64,000 nucleotides of DNA, from the NCBI GenBank assembly GCA_015680685.1, contig MNCI01034304.1, positions 1-64,000 of the forward strand. Reading direction: 5' to 3'. The stretch comes from Gnetum montanum (taxonomy: Eukaryota; Streptophyta; Gnetopsida; Gnetales; Gnetaceae). Shown one piece after another: positions 11,075 through 22,560 of the stretch (within the stretch, counting starts at the first letter, position 1; every line of letters begins with the position of its first letter). A model generated the notes under the pieces. The model was not told the origin of the DNA, did not search any database, and was given only the letters and a program-made list of their open reading frames with translations. Position numbers and translations under genes: made by a program.

Positions 11075-11839
11075 TGATGAGCCACGATATCGTGTACACG
11101 ATATCGCAGCCCATCGCCTTGTCTATAAATAAGAGGCAGCTTTCCGTTGTTCACTCATCTAAATCTAGACCCTTAGCCAGACAATAGTAGTTTTACCATT
11201 CCAGAGTTAGAATAATTTCCATGTGCCCACAGTAGGAGTCTCAAAGTGAACGGATCTTTATTCAACAAACTGTACCTAAGCACACATTTGTGTATGGCAA
11301 TAAAGATGAACTTTCAGATAAACCTTGTAGCATGTGGACTAAGCTAAATAGGACTTAATTATTGTTAAAAGTTTAAATTATTTCTTAGATAATTAATCTC
11401 TCTCAACCCTTAACTCTCCTAGTTAAGTGCATTCAGTACGACCGCTTCGAGCACATGTGTAACGCTTGGTAACCTAGTAACGAGTAGCGTTTGGTAATCT
11501 TAGCAGCGTTGCACTGGTTTAGGGTGTGTATGGCAAGTGGGAACGGATACTAATGCTAGGATAATTAGAACTTAGTTAATGAAAGTTAGTCATTTAGTCT
11601 CTTCACCCTTTCCTCTTAGCATAAGGTGTTAAAAAGATAAAAGACATAAAAATCATATACCTCAAGCTTACTTAACCATACAACCGTGACAATACAAGTA
11701 AGTTTGAGAATACAGTGATTGATTAACCTTAAGTATTCCATTAGGGCGCATAAGCACTTAGTCTTTGGAGTTCGACCAGATCACACGTGAGACGCTCGTA
11801 TTTGTATGGTTGAGTGTAGGGGTACCTCGCCACTCATCA
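11075..11839 (+). repeat. Element 2 5' LTR, short form (765 bp)
   Basis: Termini are TGATGAGCCA and CCACTCATCA; TATAAATA is at 11124. It has only two clear GATATC palindromes before the TATA box (11083-11110), whereas the partner LTR has five, which explains most of the 49-bp length difference. It lacks the 105-bp duplicated module of the long form. Confidence 0.92.
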
Positions 11840-11840
11840 T

Positions 11841-11858
11841 TGGTACCATTGCCGGGGA
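11841..11858 (+). promoter_or_regulatory. Element 2 primer binding site, decayed
   Basis: TGGTACCATTGCCGGGGA is the tRNA-Asp site with three transitions (GGCGCCG to GGTACCA), as expected from methyl-cytosine decay. Confidence 0.8.
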
Positions 11859-11987
11859 CTTAGTTGTTTGTGTGCTACGTAGAACATAGGAAACCATTAA
11901 TATCGTTCGGAGCTAGAACGAACCCTTAGGGTTGATCAAACGAAAAAAAATAAGATAATGGTAAATAGCACACCGAACAAGACTAAA

Positions 11988-12924
11988 ATGTCTTCTTCTT
12001 CGCACAAAAGCACTTCACCGCCTAGGGATAACACAAGAGACAGTCGACGGCACAACACACATAACCAAAATTTCCCAATTCCTCAACAATTCAATGTGGT
12101 ATATATTCATCACGATGAATATATACCTGACTTTACCTTTATCTTTCATCAAGACAAACAACTGCGTTGGAGAGACTTGGAGGGTAACATAGTGTTGCCT
12201 CCAAATAGAGTAGCCCCCAACATGCTGCTTCGTGCCCTTGCACAAATAGGCATGTCACAATTATACGCTGAGTACGTTGCATGCGATTACAACTCAAGGG
12301 ACTACCATCCCACAGAAGTGCAACGTCAACGGGACTTGCAACAAGAGAGTTACTATACATCGTTGAAGGGCAAAGGGCCCCATAACGCTCCATCCATCTT
12401 AACCCAAATTGAGGGTGGTGAACCTATTTCAATAGGTTCTCCACAAAATGATGTTCCCCCTCCTAATGATGGTGAGGAGGTGGTGTATCAAAACCTTCAT
12501 TCCACGATTCATAACCCTGGTTCTGATCCCCATGAACACCAAGTGTTCAATGAGGGAACACAAACACAAGATAAAGGCGGGAAGTCTGATCGTCATCACG
12601 ATCGGGGCTGGGATCACCGAAAAGAGGGTAGGAAACATCGTCATGGAAATGGTTCTCCTTCTTCTTCACCTTCATCATCACATTCACCCTCTCCTTCAAC
12701 ATCAAGATACAGTCATAAGGAACCTCATCGTGAGGATAAGGGTAAGCAAACTGAGAAACCTCGACAAGAGAGTCAAGAGTGAGGACAAGGGCATTCTAGG
12801 GAATCACGGCATGGAAGAAGGAAAAGTAGGGAACCACGTAGACATCATAAACGCTACGAACAAAATGACCACGAAGAACCCCTACTTGCAACCCGAAGCA
12901 TGTTAGACATTACAAAGGTTGTTA
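11988..12924 (+). pseudogene. Element 2 gag, N-terminal half up to N gap
   Basis: The likely start is the ATG at 11988 (MSSSSHKSTSPP), aligned with gag starts of elements 1 and 3; an in-frame ATG also lies at 11958. The frame is open to TGA at 12780-12782, where relatives read Arg, so this is a CGA to TGA change. Reading then continues in frame to the gap. The protein has a matrix/capsid-like N-part (LRWRDLEGNIVLPPN, MLLRALAQIG) and a His/Arg/Ser-rich low-complexity stretch. The capsid core and zinc finger fall in the gap. Confidence 0.8.
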
Positions 12925-13747
12925 NNNNNNNNNNNNNNNNNNNNNNNNNNNNNNNNNNNNNNNNNNNNNNNNNNNNNNNNNNNNNNNNNNNNNNNNNNNN
13001 NNNNNNNNNNNNNNNNNNNNNNNNNNNNNNNNNNNNNNNNNNNNNNNNNNNNNNNNNNNNNNNNNNNNNNNNNNNNNNNNNNNNNNNNNNNNNNNNNNNN
13101 NNNNNNNNNNNNNNNNNNNNNNNNNNNNNNNNNNNNNNNNNNNNNNNNNNNNNNNNNNNNNNNNNNNNNNNNNNNNNNNNNNNNNNNNNNNNNNNNNNNN
13201 NNNNNNNNNNNNNNNNNNNNNNNNNNNNNNNNNNNNNNNNNNNNNNNNNNNNNNNNNNNNNNNNNNNNNNNNNNNNNNNNNNNNNNNNNNNNNNNNNNNN
13301 NNNNNNNNNNNNNNNNNNNNNNNNNNNNNNNNNNNNNNNNNNNNNNNNNNNNNNNNNNNNNNNNNNNNNNNNNNNNNNNNNNNNNNNNNNNNNNNNNNNN
13401 NNNNNNNNNNNNNNNNNNNNNNNNNNNNNNNNNNNNNNNNNNNNNNNNNNNNNNNNNNNNNNNNNNNNNNNNNNNNNNNNNNNNNNNNNNNNNNNNNNNN
13501 NNNNNNNNNNNNNNNNNNNNNNNNNNNNNNNNNNNNNNNNNNNNNNNNNNNNNNNNNNNNNNNNNNNNNNNNNNNNNNNNNNNNNNNNNNNNNNNNNNNN
13601 NNNNNNNNNNNNNNNNNNNNNNNNNNNNNNNNNNNNNNNNNNNNNNNNNNNNNNNNNNNNNNNNNNNNNNNNNNNNNNNNNNNNNNNNNNNNNNNNNNNN
13701 NNNNNNNNNNNNNNNNNNNNNNNNNNNNNNNNNNNNNNNNNNNNNNN
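12925..13747. other. Assembly gap (823 N) inside element 2 gag
   Basis: No sequence. By alignment with element 3 it should hold the rest of gag including the capsid core and the zinc-binding motif. Confidence 0.95.
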
Positions 13748-15267
13748 AGTAATCTCACATCTGCAAGAGTCTGGGGTGTATGCACTTAGCCCACGACTTA
13801 ACAAACGGCAAGCACCCTGATGGTTACCTTATTCCCAAGGTAACCCGAGGTAGTTCCACCAACCGTTAATGTATTATCCAAGTGGAACTTCGCCGTAACC
13901 TATTGAGCACACTAGCAGTGGCAATACCCACAGTCATGGGGGATGCCACCGCCAAGACAATAATACCCTTACCGGCAACCAGATCCATATGGCTACTACG
14001 TGTAGTAGCCAGTCTCTCCACATGACTCTTTCAGTCACGTGACCCCACAACATCACTACCAAGCTTGGGAGTACTATAGGACTCCTTCTCCTAGAAGAGA
14101 CACACCACATACATACCATCGTCCAAATCCATCCGTCACTCTCACACTGATAGCTCCATTACCACCCACTCTAGCAATGCAAGAGGAACTCCCCACTCAA
14201 CCACAGCAACGCAATGCTACGAGAGCTGTAAACCTTCAACCTACTGTTGATTCTAACAACCGTACAAAGAGAAAATATTTCTTTAGAACCAACAGTCCAA
14301 ACAAGCTTTCACAACCACAAGCTATTGAGCCTCCAAACACTTCTCCACCAAATAAGGCTTCGGAGCTCCCTTCAAACCAAAAACAAAGCTCAACGCACAT
14401 GGTTATGTTAACACATACTGTCACCAACTAGATTAAGGAGGGCCACCTTCCTAGGAAATTCTCTGACCCCAGAAGTTCTTTAATCTATCTCCAAGTCACT
14501 GGGAATGAACCTTATAAAGCTCTTCTAGACTCAGGTTCTGGAGTCAACTTGATATCTTAAGAAATGTATAAAGCCTAGAACCTACCTCCACTAAAGAAGA
14601 GCAATATTCGCTTAGAGCTGGTTGACTAGTCCATCATTGTTCCCTTGGGACTAGTGGAGGATGTCGTTACCACTATGTGTGGTTGGTCATACCCAGTTGA
14701 TTTCCTAGTGATACAAGTCAACAATGACAAAGGGGACTTCCAATAATAATGGGAAGGGCATGGCTAAGTACCATGAATGCATGCCTAGGAATCTGTGATC
14801 TTTCCCTAGAGATATCTAAGGAAAACACTTGTAGGAAAATCGAGAAGAAGAAAGTTCCATGCATCACATACAGTGATACAGGGTGTGATTGCCTACGGGA
14901 ATGTTCAACATTGCCTGCATGCAACCGGTGTGCACTAGAAGTTAACATATAAAGGTGCCTGTATGTAGCAACCACGCAACAAGAAAACAAACAATGGTTG
15001 ACAACTAATCGAGAGCGCAACTCACCAACATGCATGGAACTAACTGGGGGACCAACTTACACCCACGTAGAAAGCATAGATGCACTGGAGCAAGAGTGTC
15101 GCCAACTTCCAACCCTTAACCTGAAAACATCAATTAAGGGAAGTTGGAAACTCCTAGAAAATTCAAATGAGTACTCCGATAGGAGAATACTAGTCTATGT
15201 GCAACAGACCAAAACTTATAATGAACCTAGAACTGTCTATGCACATAGCACATTGGAGAAAGGATGA
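13748..15267 (+). pseudogene. Element 2 gag end, spacer and aspartic protease
   Basis: After the gap the frame resumes just downstream of the zinc finger (ISHLQESG). A Pro/Gln/Thr-rich spacer follows (open from 14039 to 14431), then protease: VTGNEPYKALLDSGSGVNLI, with catalytic Asp at 14528-14530, later IVPLGLVEDVV and MGRAWLSTMNA after a short frameshift near 14740. Stops are TAG/TAA at Gln, Trp or Lys positions. The linker (RCLYVATTQQEN, CMELTGG) matches the pol fragment to about 15165 and then departs from it before RT. Confidence 0.8.
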
Positions 15268-17170
15268 CCTTGCTCACCATTTTGGATCTCTCCCTTCTAA
15301 CTCATTCATGGGGGAGATGGCCACCTATGCTGATCATTTGAGGCCCTCGGTGCCTTTTTAAGTTTTTTTTTTTACAAATTTCTTTAACTTTTCTTGTTTT
15401 TGTTTTACAACATCGTTCATACTTTTTCATTTATTTGTGTGTTTGTTTATTTTGTTTGATTCGTCACTTAATAAGTGCTCCTGAAGATGGTATGAACTGT
15501 ATTCCATTGATTGCTAATGTTTAGTTTTTACCTTTAAGTTATGATGTTGATACTAAGGTATGGTTCTTTTGATATAACAGGTAATGAGTCCGCTTCATCC
15601 ATACATCCATGAATTTCTATGGTCTCTCTTTGCTTGGAATTGTACAGTCTTTTTCTTCAAAAGAAAATAATAAGAACTATCAAAGAATCGGTGACTAGGA
15701 ATTTCTCAAACTAAAGAAGGACTCAAGGACTAAAAAGGGTATGGATTCAAGGGGATTTGATGCACTTGTGCTAGCCATTCTTTTGGGTGCTTGGATGTTT
15801 TCTTCTTGAGTTTTCCTTACCATTCCAACGTTGCTCCATTATCGGGAAACTGAGCTAATAAAAATAATAAGTCTTTGTATGGTGTGGTTCTCACGCAAAA
15901 CAAAAAAAAACAGTGAGAATTCAAAGCACACCCCTCAAACAAAATAATCACCTAGGCTGCAACCACTGGTTATGGAACTAAAATAAACATGTTCCCTCTA
16001 ACTAAGGCCCTTCTCGCTTCCTACTTTCTCCTCTTTCGTTTTGTCGAAATGGTGGTGACTATTTGGTGGCGGCATTCATGTTACTTTAGGAGGATGGATT
16101 GGCCAAATGTATTAATGTGAAGTCACTAGATGTGGATTGTTTAAGGCTGGATTTCGAATGAGATCTACTAAGTCACATTAACCATTAATACACAAGGGGC
16201 TGTACACCACCTTGTTCTTGAGACTCCATTCCATTCTCTTCTTGCCATCATTCTTTCTCTATTATACACCTCATTGTCGGTTGTATCAATAGTCCATATT
16301 TTGGTGGATGCATTGTTCTCTTTTTGGTAAACTCTTATGGTTAAGAATTTAACTCTTACTTCCAAATGATATTTCTAGAGCCTACGGACTCTTTGAATGT
16401 GAGATTGTCAGGGCATTAAGGGCATTGGGGAGGACCCACTGTCATTCCTATTTGGTGCATCTGTTAATTTCTTTCCCTTAAACATTACCATAATCACCAT
16501 TTATTTTGTTCATCTCCATCTTTGACATCTATTTTATCAGCGTCGCCATTGTTTCTTTTTCTCCATTCTCTCGCTACCGAGGTTTGCTTTCAATCATGGG
16601 GGTCCTAGTCCAATTTTTTTGATTTTCTCCTAACCCCTACACCTTGGGTAGTCACCAGTGTTATTTCTCCAATTCTGTATTAGCCATAACACAACTTAGC
16701 CAATGGACCTTACAATGAGGCAAGGTATCAATTGCATTGTGATTCACTTACCCTTGCTAATATAAGACTGTGTTGTGTGTGTAGATGGCAATCATGCAAC
16801 AACAGATTGGATCTAGAGGGAACACTTGGAATGGACTGGTGCTAAAGTAGTTATGCAAGGAACAAGATTGATGGCTATGGATGAACAACGAAAAGTGCAA
16901 TCTTGGCATTGGTAGCAACAGACTTCTTCTTTCTTCTTTTCTCTCTCTCTCTCTTCTCTCTTCTCTTCCAGCTGCCAAATAAGGCTGGATGTCAAATGTG
17001 TATAGTGTTCACTCTTGTTGTCATGAACACTAATTTTGTCATGTTTTGTAATGATGATCCGTTCACATGTCACCCCATTTACCATTAGTGTCATTCAAGT
17101 CAATAATCCCATACCTTCCCAATATTTTGTAAGGAACTCGAGGACAATTTTTTATTCAGTCATGGGAGTA
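15268..17170 (+). other. Element 2 3' non-coding region and polypurine tract
   Basis: There is no RT, RNase H or integrase similarity on either strand. It begins with a purine motif (CATGGGGGAGA, about 15308) and T-rich sequence. On the minus strand it holds an open frame (16365-16168) that also appears in element 3. The tract just before the 3' LTR reads CATGGGAGTA (17161-17170); in element 3 it is CATGGGGGTA. Both are plausible plus-strand primers. Confidence 0.7.
15950..16365 (-). pseudogene. Antisense open frame in element 2 3' region
   Basis: The minus strand reads MEVRVKFLTIRVYQKENN..., then WNGVSRTRWCTAPCVL, with a stop at 16168. A shifted frame continues NPALNNPHLVTSH and PIHPPKVT to about 15950. 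The same chain is found in element 3 (57060-57476, there antisense as well), more intact. Antisense genes are known in the 3' region of some Tat-lineage elements; whether this is one is inference. No domain is recognised. Confidence 0.4.
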
Positions 17171-17984
17171 TGATGAGCCGTGATATCGCGTACATGATAT
17201 CGCATCCACGATATCGCGTTGGCCCCTGTGATATCGCATATGTCATATCGCAACACGTCATCTTACCTATAAATAAGAGGGAACTTTCCCTTGTTCACTC
17301 ATCTAGATCTAGACCCTTAGCCAAACTATAGTAGTTTTACCATTCCAGAGTTAGAATAATTTCCATGTGCTCGCAATAGGAGTGTCAAAGTGAACGAATC
17401 TTTATTCAAGCAAATTGTACCTGAGCACACATTTGTGTACGGCAATAAAGATGAACTTTTAGATAAACCTTGCAGCATGTGGACTAAGCTAAATAGGACT
17501 TAATTATTGTTAAACATTTAAATGCTTTCTTAGATAATTAATCTCTCTCAACCCTTAACTCTCCTAGTTAAGTGCATTTAGTACGACCGCTTCAAGCATG
17601 TGTGTAACACTTGGTAACCTAGTAACGAGTAGCGTTTGGTAATCCCAATAGCGTTGCACTGGTTCAGGGTGTGTACGGTAAGTGGGAATGGATACTGATA
17701 CTAGGATAATTAGAGCTTAGTTAATGAAAGTTAGTCATTTAGTCTCTTCACCCTTTCCTCTTAGCATAAGGCGTTAAAAAGATAAAAGACATAAAAATCA
17801 TATACCTCAAGCTTACTTAACCATACAATCGTGACAATACAAGTAAGTTTGGGAAGATAGCAATTGATTAACTTTAAGTGTTCCATTAGGGCGCGTAAGC
17901 ACTTAGTCCTTGGAGTTCGACCGGATCACGCGTCAGACGCTCGTATTTGTATGGTTGAGTGTAGGGGTACCTCGCCACTCATCA
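17171..17984 (+). repeat. Element 2 3' LTR, short form (814 bp)
   Basis: Termini are TGATGAGCCG and CCACTCATCA, with TATAAATA at 17268. Five GATATC-type units lie between 17180 and 17255. It is similar to the 5' LTR throughout, with scattered transitions. Confidence 0.92.
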
Positions 17985-18860
17985 ATAACGTTGATCAATA
18001 ACAAAAAGCAATGTCTTTGCATGGTGTGGTTCCCATGAAACATGAATAATAATAATAATACAATTAGAAAAAAATTCATGGAAATTCAAAGCACACCCCT
18101 TAGAAGAAACAATGGGTTATAAGAACTAGTTATGGGACTGGAAAGACATATTACCCATGCCTAAAAGCACTCCTCTAACTAAGGCTCTCTTCACTTCCTA
18201 CTTCTCTTTTCTTCTCTCTTAGGAATGATAGGTAATCTTTGTGGGTGTCCATGAGCTTTATGGGGTCGAATGGCCTCAAAGTGTCAATGCAAAGTCATTG
18301 GACATGGATGGTCTTAATTTCACCTAAGGATGAAATGATATCAGGCCACCTCAATCATAAACTCTATAAAGGACTTCATGTGATTAGAATAAGGAACTCC
18401 ATTCCATTCTGTCTCTCATCACCAATTCTATCCATCTATCACCTCACTATCATTTATTATGATTATTCCATGTATCCATGTTAATATGCCTCAATTCTTT
18501 TATAAGTTTCTTGTGTGAATTGATTTTTAATAATCCATGGTCATTAATCATCCTTGGGGCCTACAAACTCCTTGTTATGTGGATGAGCAAGGGCATTAGG
18601 GTCATGAGCTTGCTATGGGAAGAACCCACTTGCATACTCTTTGGTCTAGAAGGGTAAATCTTCAATCCCTTAGTCTTTGTGCTCTCAAATCCATTATTTT
18701 TCACCATGAAACATCTAGTTTTTGCATTCCTTGGAAATAAAACTCCATTTAAACTTCTTTTTCCCAATAGATTCACAACCCTCTTCATGATTTGTCCTTA
18801 TTCTAGGCTTTTCTAGCTTCCTCTAGACTCCAATATCATTGTCAAACTCTTTCCTCATAC

Positions 18861-19402
18861 TTAGTTTTTTCATGTTGAAAATTTATTCTATGGTTGCATC
18901 AACGCATTCTCATAGATGCAGCTTAATGCATCAATGCATCCCGATCAATGTATTAGAAAAATAGTATAAATAAAGAATAGGTGTTACAAAAATTTTCTAA
19001 TTTACTTAATAACACCAAGGGATTTTTTGCAGTTTTCATAGCCAAGAGCCTTCCTGAAGTCATAACTTTCACACCACTTGTACAAGTCACTTCAGTCTTT
19101 GATTCTCAAGCTACCGGAGGTTATCTTTTGGGCCACAAACCCATGGTTTATGATGGAAAATTTTTCAAAATTTTTCTAACTTCCCAAGATTTAACTAATA
19201 AAATGTTATTAAAATTACCAATCCAAACTAAGTTAAACCTCATCAACAAACTCATATAGCTAAATGAATAAAATAATTATAAAATAATCAATATGTCATG
19301 GTCACAATTAACCTAAGTGTAACTTGTCCAAAATAAGGAAGGTATAAGAGTACTACAAGTTACACATAAAACACTAATTTGTGGTTATGTTTGTGATCAC
19401 AA
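18861..19402. other. Junction between element 1 remnant and the next element
   Basis: Around 18895-18980 there are GCATCAACGCA / GCATCAATGCATC repeats followed by 'tataaataaag', resembling the U3 and TATA of the family-B LTR, so a degraded 5' LTR may lie here. The open frame at 18981-19259 (MLQKFSNLLNNTKGFFAVF...) has no recognised match. Confidence 0.3.
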
Positions 19403-22225
19403 ATGGTAGCGAAGAGACCATAGGAAGAAGAACCATCCCAACGAAAGGAGAAGCAGCTGAAAGGAGGAAGGGGCCAGTAGCCACAACAGCCCCAAGAAAG
19501 AGAGGCTAAAATACATGCAACAGGACCTCTTTGGGAGGAGCCCAAAGTGGAACTATCCATCAAATTTCTATAGGTGAAATAGGCCAGTCCAAGCAAGATG
19601 AGATGCTAAGGCCTAGGCCAAATCTAGACATCACATTGACCAAGGTCTGCCTTGAATGAATCCATTCCAAGGAGGTCTAAAGTTTGATTCTTTAAGAACT
19701 TAACTTTGGCTCCTTCTTGGACTTAGCATTAGAAGAGGTCAAGACTCAATTATAGGGGTTCCCAATGTAGCCTATGTAGTAGGACCGGTACATGGTGGAA
19801 ACCTATCTTTTCTAGAACAACTAACAGGTAGACACCACAATTAAAATCAAAGACATCAACATCTCCTATTTGGTTGAGGCAATCACAGAGGCCCTTGGAT
19901 TGCTTGACATTAGGCAACCTTGGCGAAGATTCCAATGCAAGCAAATCCATAACCTAAAAAGAAATGGATCCAATGGTGCTATGAGGTGGACCATAAAGAG
20001 TACAGTGCACTCACCAAGGCAAAAAGAGCTTATTTCAAGATCACAACCTACCACCTAAATCCAATGGTGAGGCTGAGCAAAGTTACTACCTTCTTTTTTT
20101 GTGCATGCACCACTATAAGTGGTAAATTCCCTATCAACCTTTTGCAACTAATCTTCCTAGAAATTGAAAAGTGATTTAAAGAAATTGAATGAGGGAGGAA
20201 GACACTTCCTTTTCCATGCCTCATCAAAAAATTGTGTAAAAGGGGAGGCATAGCCCAATATTCCAATGACACTCTCTATCATGCTCTTACTGCTTCCTTG
20301 CAGGAGATGATCAAGGACAAAGTAGCTACTAAGCTACTTGAAGAGGAATGACCACCACCACCACTAACTGGAGAGACAGCATTAGAGGCTTGCACCACTA
20401 TTGGACGCATGAGGAAGCTGCACAAGCATCTATTGCAATAGCAACAAAGAGAGCAAAGTAGTTGGGAACCATCAATCTACTAGCCAACATTGAGCCATCT
20501 AAATGAAGTAACCTGAACCATAAGCTACCTAGAGGAGATTGTGCTACTATTTTTAACCCAAAGAATGCAAGGGCCCGTTAGATCAGATCCAAGCACCTAA
20601 GAGGTAACAATGTTCATCCCTAGGTAATATGAATTTCTAGAGATCTCCAAGAATGTCACTACTTTCTTAGTGCACCTAGAGGAGGGTGAAGCGGCTACTA
20701 TCCTAGTGATGTAGATCCATGGGCGGGAAACAATGGTAGAGGTGATGGCTGATAAAGTGGTCAAAGCACTCAACACCCTTGTAGCAACTATGCTAGATAT
20801 TGCTGCACTCAAGGATGTGTATGCTTCAATGGAGTGGGAAGCAGGAGGCTTAACATGAGGAGGTGTTAGACTGTCTAGTTGGATCTGGACAATTGCTTCT
20901 AGAGATCTTTGATCTCTCAGAAGACATTACTACAACCCAATCAAAGTTACTGGAGACCAAGGAAAAGCTCATTATATTAAATGCCCAACTCGAGGTAGCC
21001 ACTACCGAGAACTGTTCATTGGCTACCGAGGTTGTGGAACTAAGAGTTTGATTAGCCAATCCCACCATTCAAAACCAAACTATCACATGGGATGAAGCTT
21101 TCCTATAGCTTCAGAACCAAATTAAAGAGGTTGAGAATGCTAAAGAGATGGTGGTCTTCAACACATCCTTATGAGAAACTCTTGCCACCAACATTGATAA
21201 GGACTTGACATAAGTCCATAAGAAGAACTTGGTCTTAACAAAAGACATTCATCTCCTACGTAATGTCAAGAAGAAAAAAGACCAAATGGTCGAATTTATG
21301 AGATAGTAGCAAAAGTAGCTTATGAAGGTAAACATGGACTTGAGGAGGTTGGCAATAGAAAATTGGAATCTATTAATGGAGGGAGTCCAAGCACTTCACC
21401 AGAAAATGGCTAATGAGGTAGCCACCTAGAAAAATGAGACCCTGAAGTTTGAGTGAGTTAAAAATCATTGCATGGACTAGATATGGCTCCTTAAGGAGGT
21501 GAATGAGAAGGAAATCAAGTTGGCCAAGGGGAAGATGAATGAGGCCCTCCAGCAACTCCAACAAAGAGGCAATGTATGATAGCCAATCTTTGATGAATTA
21601 AATGCCTACAACAAAGTGTAAATTCACCTAAAGAAGTTGTAGATAGAAGAAATGAAAGGCTACATGAAACTCACCAACCTTCATTATGCAAACTTGGTGA
21701 TGTTGATAGTAGGTAGGCCAGGATGTAAGTTGGAAAAGTAGGTGGCCAGCTCAAATGCCCTCTACAATGTTGAGTTCAAAAACCACAAGGACACCAAGTA
21801 GAAGCTAGAAATAGCTAATGCTGAGCTTGAAGTTCTTAAGAGTTGATTCACATATCAATGATCAGTTGCTGAGAACCTAGCCAAATGGATGAATGACCAC
21901 CATGAATTGCAAAACCTGGTAAAGATGTTCGATGTTGAACGTAAATAATTTGTAGCATGGTTTGTTTACATTAAGAAGTTATTTCTAACAATGCCCTATC
22001 CATGGGACATCCCTGTATCAACCCATATTGATGAAGTTACATGGATTATGTATGACCCATAGAGTAAGGAGGAGAAGATGAGAGCATTGCTAGATTCTCT
22101 TTGTCTTCCACTAGAAGTAGAAATGTGAGAGATAGCCCTAAGGACTATCAAACTTAGAAAAAGTGGAATCCAATACTTGTAGTTGTTGATGCCAACATCA
22201 CCCATGCTAATCATGGGGCCATGAT
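19403..22225 (+). pseudogene. Long decayed ORF: plant-transposon-protein-like N-part and coiled coil
   Basis: About 940 codons can be followed through frameshifts and many TAG/TGA stops. The N-part is basic (MVAKRP, EEEPSQRKEKQLKGG). From 19950 it reads KKWIQWCYEVDHKEYSAL and then a block with LNPMVRLSKVTTFFFCA, GKFPINLLQLIFLEIEK and LPFPCLIKKLCKRGGI, which resembles the 'putative plant transposon protein' domain common in plant retroelements. From about 20880 to 21900 it is heptad-like (LLETKEKLIILNAQLEVATTE). This is not a canonical gag. Function is unknown. Confidence 0.5.
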
Positions 22226-22397
22226 CAATAAGTCTAATCCCATGGCACCGAGCATAAATAAAGTTAATTTATAGAAGCACATCTTGGGGCTCAATTCATA
22301 ATGGTGAGCTTGTGGTGATGGTTATGTTACCACATCATGATGGCATGGACGTAACGACTCAGGTGGTGTAGAATGTGGGTTACATAATAGTTGTAAA

Positions 22398-22560
22398 GGT
22401 GGCATAACCGAAAATGATGAAGAACATGGTGGGAGTTATGTTTGGGTGGTGTTGAGAGTTACGTGTAGTGGTGGTGTAACCAACAGTGGTGGAGAACATG
22501 GTGGGAGTTATCTCCAAGTGGTACCGAGAGTTACATGTGGTGGTGGCACAACCGAGGACT
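22398..22560. repeat. 72-bp tandem repeat, 2.3 copies
   Basis: 'ggtggyrtaacc' starts at 22398, 22470 and 22542, a period of exactly 72. Each unit contains 'gaacatggtgggagttat' and 'gagagttac'. It lies in the 3' non-coding part of the family-B element. Confidence 0.8.

Larger units (their letters stand above)
11075..17984 (+). mobile_element. Element 2: complete LTR retrotransposon with TSD, gag-protease only
   Basis: This is a 6910-bp element with 5' LTR 11075-11839 and 3' LTR 17171-17984, both TGATGAG...CTCATCA. It is flanked by the 5-bp duplication ATAAC (11070-11074 and 17985-17989). Order: LTR, primer site, gag, N gap (12925-13747), zinc-finger-distal gag, protease with DSG, about 1.9 kb non-coding, purine tract, LTR. 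The protease to RT linker is recognisable to about 15165, then coding similarity stops; nothing resembling RT, RNase H or integrase lies before the 3' LTR. It is nested in element 1. Confidence 0.92.
9321..18860 (+). mobile_element. Element 1 internal region, deleted and split by element 2
   Basis: After the primer site come a gag start (9462), then an abrupt jump at about 10380-10490 into sequence matching the 3' non-coding part of element 2 (compare 10490-10600 with 15280-15400). Everything between, including protease, is deleted. At 11074 it is interrupted by element 2. Its 3' part resumes at 17990 ('ctttgcatggtgtgg', 'attcaaagcacacccct' match 15870-15945) and fades at about 18860. No 3' LTR is seen, so the right end was lost or replaced. 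Confidence 0.75.

Noticed and set aside
12854-13820. Long open frames on both strands across 12925-13747
   Set aside because: They consist of N bases; no sequence information supports coding.
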